Source of the DNA: Caldanaerobacter subterraneus
GTDB lineage: Bacteria > Bacillota > Thermoanaerobacteria > Thermoanaerobacterales > Thermoanaerobacteraceae
Length of the DNA: 64,000 bases
Direction of reading: 5' to 3'
NCBI RefSeq assembly: GCF_004345675.1
Contig: NZ_SLWU01000006.1
Location: forward strand, 1 to 64,000
Positions 33,387 to 42,091 of the stretch are shown here, in pieces (position 1 is the stretch's first letter; every line of letters begins with the position of its first letter). The translations under genes and the position numbers were made by a program. The notes below the pieces were generated by a model. That model searched no databases. It was not told the DNA's origin and was given only the letters and a program-made list of their open reading frames with translations.

Positions 33387-35339
33387 GTGCTTAATTCTCG
33401 CGAGAAAAAAATTTTGAAAGTGTTAAAAGAGGCTAAAGAACCTGTTACAGTTTCTGACCTTTCTGCAGTTACAGGAGTTACTACCAGAACGGTAAAAAAG
33501 GACATAGAAATTTTGAAGTTAAAACTGGACAGGAATAAAGTAGAGATAATAACCAAACCAGGAGTTGGAGTATGGCTTGAAGAAAAGGACAATAGTGGAT
33601 ATCTTGAAAACGTATTGGGAGCCTTTAGCGAGGTAAAAAACCCTGTTTTTCCGGAAGACAGGGTGTACTATATAGCTAAAAGGCTGCTTGAGACAAATGG
33701 ATGGATGTCTCTGGAAGACCTCTCTGTGGAACTTTATGTAAGTAAAAGCACTGTTGCTAAGGATTTATCCAAAGTAGAAGAGTTTCTAAAAAAATACGGT
33801 TTAAAAGTTGAGAAAAGGCCGAGATATGGGATCAAAGTAAAGGGGGATGAAAAAAATATAAGGCTTGCGAATGCTGAGATTTTGAAAAATATTACTGCTA
33901 AACATTCAGAGATAGTCGATGGTACTTTAAAAGAACTTTTGGATGACATAGATTTACTTGCTATTCAGAAGATTATACAGGAGATAGAGGAAGAATACGA
34001 TTTTATTCTATCTGATATTTCTTTCAAAGGGCTTTTAATCCATCTGGCGATTTCTTTAAAGAGGTTGCAAGAAGGTAAAAAGGTAGAGATGGAAGGGGAA
34101 GATTTGGATCTCCTAAAGAAAGAAAAAGAGTGGGAAATTGCCGAGCAGCTCGTGAAAAAAGTAGAAAAACGATTTGGAGTCACAATGGATGAAGCAGAGG
34201 TTGGATATATAGCTATGCATTTGATGGGAGCAAAGCTACAGAGCGATATAGAAACAGAGAAGTTGGGGGAAGACTACCTAAAAAAGGTGGACTACAAGCT
34301 TTACGTGGTGATGAATGCCATTGTGAAGGACCTCTCGGATGTGTTTGGATTTGATTTTTACAAAGATAAAAAACTGTTGACAGGTTTATTCCTACATTTA
34401 AGACCTGCCATTAACCGCTTGAAGAATGGAATTAAACTGGCCAATCCCCTTCTTGAGGAAATAAAAAAGGAGTGCAATGTTGCTTTTGAGGTAGCAATTT
34501 CTTTTTGGCAGAGACTACAGAAGTTTTATGAGATTGAGCCGGGGGAAGACGAAATAGGTTATGTGGCAATTCACTTTGGAGCTTCCATTGAAAGACTAAA
34601 AGAGAATGCGGGGTCTAGGAAAACGGCAATCATTGTGTGTGCCAGTGGAATAGGGACGGCGCAATTTTTAGCGGCGCGCCTTCAAAAGATCTTTCCAGAA
34701 ATAGAGCTTTTAAAGGTTTTGTCCTTGGGGAAAGCAAAAAGGATGTTAGATGAACTTTCTCCTGATATTGTTTTGACCACAGTGCCTTTTGAAACTAAAA
34801 AGTATAATGTTGTAAGCGTTTCGCCTTTTTTGGAAGAAAAAGATGTGGAAAAAATAAGCCGGTTTTTAAGATCTGAAATCAGGGAAAAGGCGCAGCAAAG
34901 AAAATGGAAAATACTAGATTATATAGAGAGTGATTTAAGTATATTTCAGGTAAAGGTAAAAAGCAAAGGTGAGATTATTTTAAAACTGTCAGAAAAATTG
35001 AAAGAGAAAGGTTATGTAAAAGACGGATTTTATGAGTCAGTAATAGAAAGGGAGAGTTTTTCCAGTACCGCAATTGGCAATTATGTAGCTATTCCTCATC
35101 CTTACTCTGGTTTTGTGACAGTTCCCAAAATTGCTGTTGCTGTTTTAGATGCTCCTATCAAGTGGGACGAGGCAAAAAAAGTGCAATTGATATTTTTAAT
35201 AGGTTTGGACTTGAGTGTAAAAGAAGATTTCAAAATGATCTTTGAAGAGCTTTCTGATGTAGTAGAAAATGAATCTAAAGTTCAGAAGCTTCTAAAATGC
35301 AGAAGCTTCGAAGAGTTTGTCCGGATATTCAGGGCATAA
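33387..35339 (+). CDS. PRD-containing PTS-linked transcription activator (MtlR/LicR type)
   Basis: A 650-residue regulator. Order: winged helix (VSDLSAVTGVTTRTVKKDI near 20), a second helix-turn-helix (YVSKSTVAKDLSKVEEFL near 116), two PTS-regulation domains with His sites (LLIHLAISLKRL near 213; YIAMHLMGAK; LHLRPAIN; YVAIHFGASIERL), an EIIB-like domain with Cys in IIVCASGIGTAQFL (near 413-426), and a C-terminal EIIA-like domain (IAIPHP near 568). Phosphorylation by the PTS tunes its activity. GTG start with AAAGGGTGAG ahead. It heads the PTS-mannosidase operon it most likely controls. Confidence 0.92.
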   Translation: MLNSREKKILKVLKEAKEPVTVSDLSAVTGVTTRTVKKDIEILKLKLDRNKVEIITKPGVGVWLEEKDNSGYLENVLGAFSEVKNPVFPEDRVYYIAKRLLETNGWMSLEDLSVELYVSKSTVAKDLSKVEEFLKKYGLKVEKRPRYGIKVKGDEKNIRLANAEILKNITAKHSEIVDGTLKELLDDIDLLAIQKIIQEIEEEYDFILSDISFKGLLIHLAISLKRLQEGKKVEMEGEDLDLLKKEKEWEIAEQLVKKVEKRFGVTMDEAEVGYIAMHLMGAKLQSDIETEKLGEDYLKKVDYKLYVVMNAIVKDLSDVFGFDFYKDKKLLTGLFLHLRPAINRLKNGIKLANPLLEEIKKECNVAFEVAISFWQRLQKFYEIEPGEDEIGYVAIHFGASIERLKENAGSRKTAIIVCASGIGTAQFLAARLQKIFPEIELLKVLSLGKAKRMLDELSPDIVLTTVPFETKKYNVVSVSPFLEEKDVEKISRFLRSEIREKAQQRKWKILDYIESDLSIFQVKVKSKGEIILKLSEKLKEKGYVKDGFYESVIERESFSSTAIGNYVAIPHPYSGFVTVPKIAVAVLDAPIKWDEAKKVQLIFLIGLDLSVKEDFKMIFEELSDVVENESKVQKLLKCRSFEEFVRIFRA

Positions 35340-35353
35340 GAGGTGAAATAAAA

Positions 35354-35821
35354 ATGGAGATAAAAGAGGTAATAAATGAAAAGCTTATTGAATTAGATTT
35401 TGAGGCTTCAAGCAAAGAAGAAGTTTTGAATCACATGGTGGAAATGTTTTATAAAAATGGAGTTATCACTTCTCCTCAGGAATTCGCAAAAGACGTGTTT
35501 GAGAGGGAAAAACTAGGTACTACAGGGGTGGGGATGGGAATAGCAATCCCTCATGGAAAGTCAAAAGCCGTTTTAAAGGAAAGCATTGCAATACTTAAGC
35601 TTAAAAGACCTATTGAATGGGAGTCACTCGATGGAAAACCGGTGTCAATGGTGATAATGCTGGCAGTGCCGGAAAAAGATGCTGATACTGTGCATCTCAA
35701 GCTTCTTTCAAGACTTGCATATTTTCTGATGGACGATGCCTTTAGAGATGAACTGATGAAGGCAAAAGATAAAAAGGAAATTTTGAAGCTTATTGAAAAA
35801 AAGGAACTGGAGGTGGCGTAA
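35354..35821 (+). CDS. Fructose-family PTS EIIA component
   Basis: A 155-residue PTS phosphocarrier. The active-site His is in GIAIPHGKS (near residue 67), the fructose/mannitol EIIA signature. It passes phosphate from HPr to the EIIB encoded next. Start 35354 has AGAGGTGA upstream. Two bases separate its stop from the EIIB start. Confidence 0.94.
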   Translation: MEIKEVINEKLIELDFEASSKEEVLNHMVEMFYKNGVITSPQEFAKDVFEREKLGTTGVGMGIAIPHGKSKAVLKESIAILKLKRPIEWESLDGKPVSMVIMLAVPEKDADTVHLKLLSRLAYFLMDDAFRDELMKAKDKKEILKLIEKKELEVA

Positions 35822-35823
35822 AA

Positions 35824-36141
35824 ATGTATATAGTATGTGTAACTTCATGTCCAGCAGGTATTGCCCACACCTATATGGCAGCAGCTAATCTGGAAAAAGC
35901 GGCAAAAAAGATGGGAATAGATATAAAGGTGGAAAAGCAAGGGATAGCTGGTATAGAGGATGAATTATCAGAAGAAGAAATTGCAAGAGCTGACGGTGTG
36001 ATAATAGCTGCTGATATAAGTATAGCACAGAAGGAGAGATTTGAAGGAAAAACTATAATAGAGTGCGGTGTGAGCGAAGCTATTAAAAACCCGGAAGGGG
36101 TTATAAATAAATTGATAGAGGAGGTAAAGAAAAATGTCTAA
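35824..36141 (+). CDS. Fructose-family PTS EIIB component
   Basis: A 105-residue domain with the phosphocysteine loop TSCPAGIAHTYMAA (Cys near residue 9), typical of fructose-type EIIB. Transfers phosphate to incoming sugar through EIIC. Its end overlaps the EIIC start by 8 nt. Separate A, B and C proteins contrast with the fused MngA of Escherichia coli. Confidence 0.95.
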   Translation: MYIVCVTSCPAGIAHTYMAAANLEKAAKKMGIDIKVEKQGIAGIEDELSEEEIARADGVIIAADISIAQKERFEGKTIIECGVSEAIKNPEGVINKLIEEVKKNV

Positions 36142-37183
36142 AGTAAACCATGGTGAGCTTATAAGAAAAGCTTTAATGACAGGTGTTTCTTACGTTATCC
36201 CTTTTGTTGTCGCTGGTGGAGTGCTCATGACTCTTTCAGTCATGATATGGGGAGTCGATGCAGTAAAAGTAGAAGGTACTGTTCCTTACATCATGAAACA
36301 ATATGGTGCCTCAATTTTAGGACTCATGGTTCCCATAATTGCAGGTTACATTTCTTACTCATTAGCTGATAGGCCTGGCCTTGCTCCGGGTATGGCGGCA
36401 GGTCTAGTAGCTGTGCAGACAGGCGGAGGATTTTTAGGCGGTTTGGTAGGCGGGCTTATTGCTGGGTATGTGATGATGTATATCAAAAAGATAAAAGTTA
36501 ATAAGACTTTTATGGGAGTCATGAATTTCTTAGTGTATCCTATACTCGGTTCTCTAATAGTTGGAATAATAATGCTTTTTATAATAGGCAAACCGATTGG
36601 AGCTATAAACACAGCTCTCACTAACTGGTTAAAAGGTCTGGAAGGAATAAATGCGATGATTCTGGCGGCTATCATCGGCGCTATGGCGTGCTTTGATATG
36701 GGGGGACCTGTAAATAAAGCTGCTTTTACCTTCTCGCTAGCTGCAATTCAGGCAGGAATTGGTGAACCATACGCTGCTTTTACTGCTGCTAAAATGGTTC
36801 CAGGTTTTGCGATGGCTTTATCAGCACTTGTTTTTCCGAAACTTTATACCGAAGATGAGCAAGAAGCTGCAAAAGCTTCATGGGTTTTAGCGGCGGCAGG
36901 AATTACAGAAGGAGCTATTCCTTTTGCTTTAGCAGATCCTTTAACTGTGATTCCTTCTATGATGGTGGGCGGTGCAGTAGCTTCTGCGATTACCAGATGG
37001 GGTGGAGCATCTCTATTAACTCTTGGAGGTAGTCTATTTACACTGCCTCTCACAAAAAACGCATGGGCTCTTATACTTGGATTAGTAGTAGGAACAATAG
37101 TTGCTGCGCTGGTGGTTTCTTTCTTGAAAGGTTTGAAATACAGAAGGAAGAATGATCTTAAAACTGCCAACGGAGGGAATTAA
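36134..37183 (+). CDS. Fructose-family PTS EIIC permease
   Basis: A 349-residue membrane channel with about nine hydrophobic segments (SYVIPFVVAGGVLMTLSVMI; LGLMVPIIAGYISYSLADRP; AMACFDMGGPVNKAAFTFSL). The FDMGGPVNKAA loop and GITEGAIPFA are hallmarks of fructose EIIC. The sugar is inferred from the adjacent alpha-mannosidase: a mannosyl compound such as mannosylglycerate, which would arrive phosphorylated. Confidence 0.94.
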   Translation: MSKVNHGELIRKALMTGVSYVIPFVVAGGVLMTLSVMIWGVDAVKVEGTVPYIMKQYGASILGLMVPIIAGYISYSLADRPGLAPGMAAGLVAVQTGGGFLGGLVGGLIAGYVMMYIKKIKVNKTFMGVMNFLVYPILGSLIVGIIMLFIIGKPIGAINTALTNWLKGLEGINAMILAAIIGAMACFDMGGPVNKAAFTFSLAAIQAGIGEPYAAFTAAKMVPGFAMALSALVFPKLYTEDEQEAAKASWVLAAAGITEGAIPFALADPLTVIPSMMVGGAVASAITRWGGASLLTLGGSLFTLPLTKNAWALILGLVVGTIVAALVVSFLKGLKYRRKNDLKTANGGN

Positions 37184-39820
37184 ATGACTACTGTGCACAT
37201 TATACCGCATACACACTGGGATAGGGAATGGTACTTTACTTTTGAGCAATCAAGAGTGTTACTGGTATACTTCATGGATGAACTTTTGGAAGTCCTTGAA
37301 AAAGACCCTGAGTTTAAATATTTTGTGCTAGATGGCCAGGCCGTTATCTTGGAAGATTATCTTGAGGTAAGACCAGAAAATAAAGAAAGAATAAAAAAGT
37401 TAGTTGCAGAGGGTAGACTTATTATAGGGCCGTGGTATACACAGACTGATGAATTGCTGGTATCAGGTGAATCTATTGTAAGAAATTTGTACTATGGAAT
37501 TAAAAAATGCCTTGAATTTGGTGACTATATGAAAATTGGTTATCTCCCAGATTCTTTTGGACAATCTGCCCAAATCCCCCAGATTCTCGGGGGATTTGGG
37601 ATAAAAAAAGCTGTTTTTTGGCGAGGTTTATCAGAAAGGCATACAAAATATACTGAGTTCATATGGGAATCTCCAGATGGGAGCAGGGTCTTTGCTGTGA
37701 ATATGCCCATGGGTTACGCTATAGGGAAATACTTGCCACATGATGTAAAAGAAACTCATGAGAGGTTGCTTCTATTGATTGACAAACTTAAAGAAAAGGC
37801 CACAAGTGACAATGTATTGATACCAAATGGGCACGACCAGATGCCTGTCCAAAAGGATTTGACTTATCTTGTAAGGGAGCTTAACAAAATAGATAAAGAG
37901 AATAAGTATGTGATTAGCAATTTTGACAATTATATAGAAAAAGTTCTAGAAGGCAAAAAACTAGGGGAATTTGAGGTTGTACAAGGAGAGCTAACCCATC
38001 AGAAATACATGAGAATTCACAGAGGAATATATTCAACTAGGTACGACCTTAAAAAAGCTAATTTTGACGTAGAAAATCTTCTTGCAAACTATTTAGAACC
38101 TATCCTCACTATAGGTTACACTCTTGGCTTACCGTATCCCCAAGGTTTAGTAGAAAAGGCGTGGAAGGAAATATTAAAGAATCATGCTCATGACAGCATA
38201 TGTTCCTGTTGTACTGATGAGGTTCACAAAGACATGGAATGCAGATTTAAACAGGCAAGTGAGATTGGTAAAAGTTTGTTTGAACTGACTCTTAGAAAAA
38301 TTTCAGAAGGTTTGCCAGAGGTCTCTGGAAGAGAGCAGCTGCTGGTTTTTAACACTCTTCCTTATTCAAGAGATGGGATTTTAAGGGCGATACTTTATAC
38401 TGATAAGGATAAGTTTAGAATATATGACGGCGAAGAAGAAGTTAAGTATCAAGTTCTCAACAAAAAAATCGTAGATATGGGTAAAAAAGATCGAAGGATT
38501 GCAGCCAGAGGGGAAAAGTTGTTTTTAAACGAGGTAGAAGTACTAGTAGAGGTTCATAATGTTCCTCCTTTGGGGTACAAGACTCTCTATGTAGTACCTC
38601 TTGAAGATGGAGAACCAGGAGAACGCGTAGAAGTGCGGAATTCCTCTGTCATAGAGAATGAATACTATAGGATAAAGGCGAATAAAGACGGCACAATAGA
38701 CTTATGTGACAAAGTGAACAATTTAAAGTGGGAAAGATTGATGGTTTTTGAAGATGGAGGAGATGCGGGAGATGAATACAATTACTCTCCTCCTGAGAGA
38801 GATTATGTGATTTATTCTACAAATAATGAAGAGGTATCAATAAAGACAGTTTGTGGAGCTTTAAACCAACAGATAATAATTGAAAGGAATCTGAGAGTGC
38901 CCCGGAATTTGGAAGAAAGAGAAAAAGGTGTTACAAGTGTAGAGATACCAGTAAAGATAGAAGTGTCATTGGAGAAAGGGAGCAGGATAGTAAAAGTAAA
39001 AATTAATATACACAATAAAGCTTGTGACCACCGATTGAGGCTTTTATTTAAAACAGGTATAAAAACAGAAACTTCTTTTGCAGATCAGCAGTTTGGAATA
39101 ATTGAGAGAAAGAATAAACTTCCAGAAGAAGATTTCTGGAAAGAAGAAAACTGGCAGGAGAAACCCCTTCCTCTCTATCCTATGCAGAGCTTTGTCGATT
39201 TGAATAATAAAGAGTACGGATTTGCTGTTATAACTTCAGGGATAAAGGAATATGAGATAATTGGAGAAAAATTTGACACAATTGCGATTACTCTTTTCAG
39301 AAGTGTGGGGTATTTAGGTAAAAGAGAGTTGCTTTACAGACCTGGAAGGCCATCGGGGGTTGAGGTAGAAACGCCTGATTCTCAAATGTTGAGAGAGATG
39401 GAATTTGAGGTATTCCTTTATCCGCACAGAGGAGATACTATTGAAGGGAAAGTTCCTCAAATTGCAAAAGAGTGTCAAGTTCCCCTGATATCCTATCAAA
39501 GGCTTCCTTATAATGTCTTTGTGATAAGTGAAGTAGAGAACAAATTACCCCTGAATTATAGTTTATTGGAAATTGAGGGAGATGTGATATTGAGTGCTTT
39601 CAAAAAAGAAGAAAAAGGTGATGGTATAATTTTGAGACTTTATAACCCTTCTCTTGAGAGAACTGAGGGTGGGAAAATTAGGGTTTTGCAGGGGAAATGG
39701 GAAAAAGCATTTGTTACAAACTTAAAAGAAGAGATTTTAGGGGAAGCAGAAAAAAGTGAAAAAACAATAGCAATAGGGGAGTTAAATCCCTGCCAGGTAA
39801 AGACCTTTAAATTGGAGTAA
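37184..39820 (+). CDS. GH38 alpha-mannosidase (MngB-like)
   Basis: An 878-residue family 38 glycoside hydrolase. The zinc-binding N-terminus is IIPHTHWDREWYFTFEQSR (quoted: HTHWDREWYF, residues ~9-18); the nucleophile Asp lies in GYLPDSFGQSAQIPQIL near residue 125; a further zinc ligand His is in ILKNHAHDSICSCC near 334. The C-terminal beta domains follow. It begins right after the EIIC stop codon, so it should act on the sugar phosphate delivered by the PTS. By analogy with MngAB, mannosyl-D-glycerate 6-phosphate is the best guess; other alpha-mannosides are possible. Confidence 0.93.
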   Translation: MTTVHIIPHTHWDREWYFTFEQSRVLLVYFMDELLEVLEKDPEFKYFVLDGQAVILEDYLEVRPENKERIKKLVAEGRLIIGPWYTQTDELLVSGESIVRNLYYGIKKCLEFGDYMKIGYLPDSFGQSAQIPQILGGFGIKKAVFWRGLSERHTKYTEFIWESPDGSRVFAVNMPMGYAIGKYLPHDVKETHERLLLLIDKLKEKATSDNVLIPNGHDQMPVQKDLTYLVRELNKIDKENKYVISNFDNYIEKVLEGKKLGEFEVVQGELTHQKYMRIHRGIYSTRYDLKKANFDVENLLANYLEPILTIGYTLGLPYPQGLVEKAWKEILKNHAHDSICSCCTDEVHKDMECRFKQASEIGKSLFELTLRKISEGLPEVSGREQLLVFNTLPYSRDGILRAILYTDKDKFRIYDGEEEVKYQVLNKKIVDMGKKDRRIAARGEKLFLNEVEVLVEVHNVPPLGYKTLYVVPLEDGEPGERVEVRNSSVIENEYYRIKANKDGTIDLCDKVNNLKWERLMVFEDGGDAGDEYNYSPPERDYVIYSTNNEEVSIKTVCGALNQQIIIERNLRVPRNLEEREKGVTSVEIPVKIEVSLEKGSRIVKVKINIHNKACDHRLRLLFKTGIKTETSFADQQFGIIERKNKLPEEDFWKEENWQEKPLPLYPMQSFVDLNNKEYGFAVITSGIKEYEIIGEKFDTIAITLFRSVGYLGKRELLYRPGRPSGVEVETPDSQMLREMEFEVFLYPHRGDTIEGKVPQIAKECQVPLISYQRLPYNVFVISEVENKLPLNYSLLEIEGDVILSAFKKEEKGDGIILRLYNPSLERTEGGKIRVLQGKWEKAFVTNLKEEILGEAEKSEKTIAIGELNPCQVKTFKLE

Positions 39821-39855
39821 GGGCGTGAGAGAGATTTTCTCACGTCCTTGTTTTA
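39821..39855 (+). terminator. Terminator of the PTS-mannosidase operon
   Basis: GGGCGTGAGA (39821-39830) pairs with TCTCACGTCC (39838-39847) with one G-T, then TTGTTTT. Confidence 0.82.
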
Positions 39856-39914
39856 TACCTTCTTTCACGGTATAATAAAAAGGTACAAATTAAGATTTGG
39901 AGGAATACAGCGAT

Positions 39915-40586
39915 ATGAAAAGTGCGACTGCCAAGTTATTGCTCACACTTGTTTTTGTTTTGCTAATTTTAGTTTTGTCTGTAACCTACGGGAAGGAAAT
40001 TACACTTCTTGTGAGCAATCCTGAGAAATTTAGAAATTGGATAAACAGTTTTGGGAATCTAGGTGTTTTGGTATTTATAGGTATACAGGTTTTTCAAGTG
40101 GTAGTGTTTGTAATACCGGGAGAAGTGGTGCAAGTCGCAGGTGGATACCTTTATGGTACGATTTTAGGGACTTTGTACTCTGTAATAGGCATTACACTAG
40201 GCTCTCTTATTTGCTTTTCAATTGCTAGGATTTTGGGATATGATTTTGTGAAAAACATTGTGTCGGAGGAGAAACTTAAAAAATTTGACTATATTATAAA
40301 CAACCCTAAAGGAGAAATAGTTTTGTTTTTGTTATTTTTCCTTCCAGGAATGCCAAAGGATGCTCTTTCTTACATCGCTGGCATTACTCCTGTTAAGTTT
40401 TACAATTTCTTTATAATAACTCTTTTTGCAAGGCTGCCGGGCATATTCTTTTCTGCCTATATAGGGTCAAATTTGGGAAGTAAAAATTATCTTATGGCTG
40501 GCTTAGTGGCCATTGTAGCGCTAGTATTGTTTTTGGCAGGAGTGTATAAAAGAGATGTGATTATTGAGAAATTGAGAAGGATATGA
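39915..40586 (+). CDS. TVP38/TMEM64 (DedA-like) membrane protein
   Basis: A 223-residue membrane protein with five to six hydrophobic segments. The SNARE-associated/VTT domain is visible: FVIPGEVVQVAGGYLYGTI-like segment (near residues 70-88), GSLICFSIARILGY, and LPGMPKDALSYIAGITPVK (near 145-163). Related proteins are flippases for phospholipid or undecaprenyl phosphate, but this one's substrate is unknown. GGAGGA lies 10 nt before ATG 39915. Monocistronic. Confidence 0.88.
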   Translation: MKSATAKLLLTLVFVLLILVLSVTYGKEITLLVSNPEKFRNWINSFGNLGVLVFIGIQVFQVVVFVIPGEVVQVAGGYLYGTILGTLYSVIGITLGSLICFSIARILGYDFVKNIVSEEKLKKFDYIINNPKGEIVLFLLFFLPGMPKDALSYIAGITPVKFYNFFIITLFARLPGIFFSAYIGSNLGSKNYLMAGLVAIVALVLFLAGVYKRDVIIEKLRRI

Positions 40587-40657
40587 GATAAGGATTTCAT
40601 AAATAGATTTTCTTGTGGTATAATTGTTATTGTATTACAAAAACAGGGGGGAATTAT

Positions 40658-41809
40658 ATGTACCTTTTAAAAGGCGGAAGAGTTTACACAATGACTGGGA
40701 AGGTTTATGAGAAGGGAGATGTGCTTATAGATGGTGATAAAATTGTCGATGTAGGAGAAGACCTAATAGCTCCGCTCGATGCGGAAGTGATAGATGTTAC
40801 AGGGCTTACCGTGATGCCAGGACTCATCGATGCTCACACTCATTTGGGTATGTGGGAAAATGCAGTCGGCTTTGAAGGGGCAGATGGAAATGAAGCAACA
40901 GACCCTGTGACGCCTCAATTAAGAGCAATTGACGGGGTAAATCCGATGGATAAGTATTTTGAGGAAGCCTATCAGGCGGGGGTTACAACTGTTGCAACAG
41001 GCCCTGGCAGTGCAAATGTAATAGGAGGTCAGTTCGCTGTAATAAAGACCTATGGGAAAAGGATAGACGACATGATTGTGAAAGAACCTGCGGCTATAAA
41101 AGTGGCATTTGGAGAAAATCCTAAGGCTACATACAACGAACAGCACAAAATGCCCACCACAAGAATGGCTGTGGCTGCATTACTTAGGCAGGCTCTTGTG
41201 AGGGCACAGGAATACATGGAGAAGATGGAAAAAGAGGATGAGGATAAAAAACCGGAGAGGGACTTAGGCCTTGAGGCTTTGGTGAAAGTTTTAAAGAGGG
41301 AAATTCCACTAAAAGCTCATGCCCATAGAGCAGATGATATCTTTACTGCTTTGAGAATTGCAAAAGAGTTTAATATCGATATAACGCTTGACCACTGCAC
41401 AGATGGTCATTTGATTGTAGATGAATTAGTGAAGGAAAATGCAAAGGTCATTGTGGGACCTTCTCTTTCAGAGAGGTCAAAAGTTGAGCTTGTGAATTTG
41501 AGTTTTAAGACGGCAGGGGTTCTGTCTAAAGCCGGCCTTCTTGTCGCTATAATGACAGACCATCCTGTAATTCCTATAAACTATCTGACGCTTTGCGCGG
41601 CTTTAGCTGTCAAAGATGGAATGGATGAAATGGAAGCTTTAAAGGCTATAACCATAAATCCTGCTAAAATACTCGGCATTGACGACAGGGTAGGGTCAAT
41701 TGAAAAGGGCAAAGATGCTGATATTGTGGTCTTTGATGGGCATCCCCTTGAAGTTAAAACTAAAACCAAGTACGTCTTTATAAATGGAAAGCTGGTACAT
41801 AAAGCCTGA
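40658..41809 (+). CDS. Amidohydrolase family protein (imidazolonepropionase-like)
   Basis: A 383-residue metal-dependent hydrolase. The metal motif GLIDAHTHLGMWE (near residues 64-76), later His ligands in PLKAHAHRADD (near 223) and DITLDHCTDGH (near 244), and the Asp in IMTDHP (near 300) are all in place, followed by the typical tail (TINPAKILGIDDRVGSIEKG). Substrate unknown; close relatives are annotated as amidohydrolases only. AGGGGGG lies ahead of the ATG. Own terminator downstream. Confidence 0.9.
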   Translation: MYLLKGGRVYTMTGKVYEKGDVLIDGDKIVDVGEDLIAPLDAEVIDVTGLTVMPGLIDAHTHLGMWENAVGFEGADGNEATDPVTPQLRAIDGVNPMDKYFEEAYQAGVTTVATGPGSANVIGGQFAVIKTYGKRIDDMIVKEPAAIKVAFGENPKATYNEQHKMPTTRMAVAALLRQALVRAQEYMEKMEKEDEDKKPERDLGLEALVKVLKREIPLKAHAHRADDIFTALRIAKEFNIDITLDHCTDGHLIVDELVKENAKVIVGPSLSERSKVELVNLSFKTAGVLSKAGLLVAIMTDHPVIPINYLTLCAALAVKDGMDEMEALKAITINPAKILGIDDRVGSIEKGKDADIVVFDGHPLEVKTKTKYVFINGKLVHKA

Positions 41810-41811
41810 AT

Positions 41812-41848
41812 AAAAAGGGTGGCATTTTATTGAAATGTCACCCTTTTT
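41812..41848 (+). terminator. Terminator after the amidohydrolase gene
   Basis: AAAAAGGGTGGCATTT and AAATGTCACCCTTTTT form a long stem with a T run; symmetrical. Confidence 0.88.
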
Positions 41849-41959
41849 ATTACAAATTTATTCTTAAAAAATTTTTTTTATTCATGAACTTTGCCGAATA
41901 TTTATTTTTATTCAGCTGTTTTCTGAAATTTTGCCGTTTTTTCTACCTTTAGTATGCAG

Positions 41960-42056
41960 TTTGAATAATTATTTAAACCTTCAGATTATTTTTATACAAA
42001 ACGTTTACACTAATTTATCGGGTTAAATTGCAAAAGTCCAGTTAATGCTTTATACT
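41960..42056 (+). promoter_or_regulatory. arcABC control region: ARG box, cre-like site, SigA promoter
   Basis: TTTGAATAATTATTTAAA (41960-41977) matches the ArgR/AhrC box TNTGAATWWWWATTCANW except at one position; extra ATTCA half-sites lie at about 41880 and 41911. ACAAAACGTTTACA (41996-42009) matches 12 of 14 positions of the catabolite-response element. TTGCAA (42028-42033), exactly 17 nt, TATACT (42051-42056) is the promoter, with start near 42063. Suggests activation by arginine and carbon-catabolite control. Confidence 0.68.
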
Positions 42057-42091
42057 ATATGCTGAGGAAAGATGTAGAGGGGGTAGCGAGG

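Noticed and set aside
42059-42091. ATG start for arcA at 42059
   Set aside because: It lies immediately after the -10 box and before the predicted transcript start.
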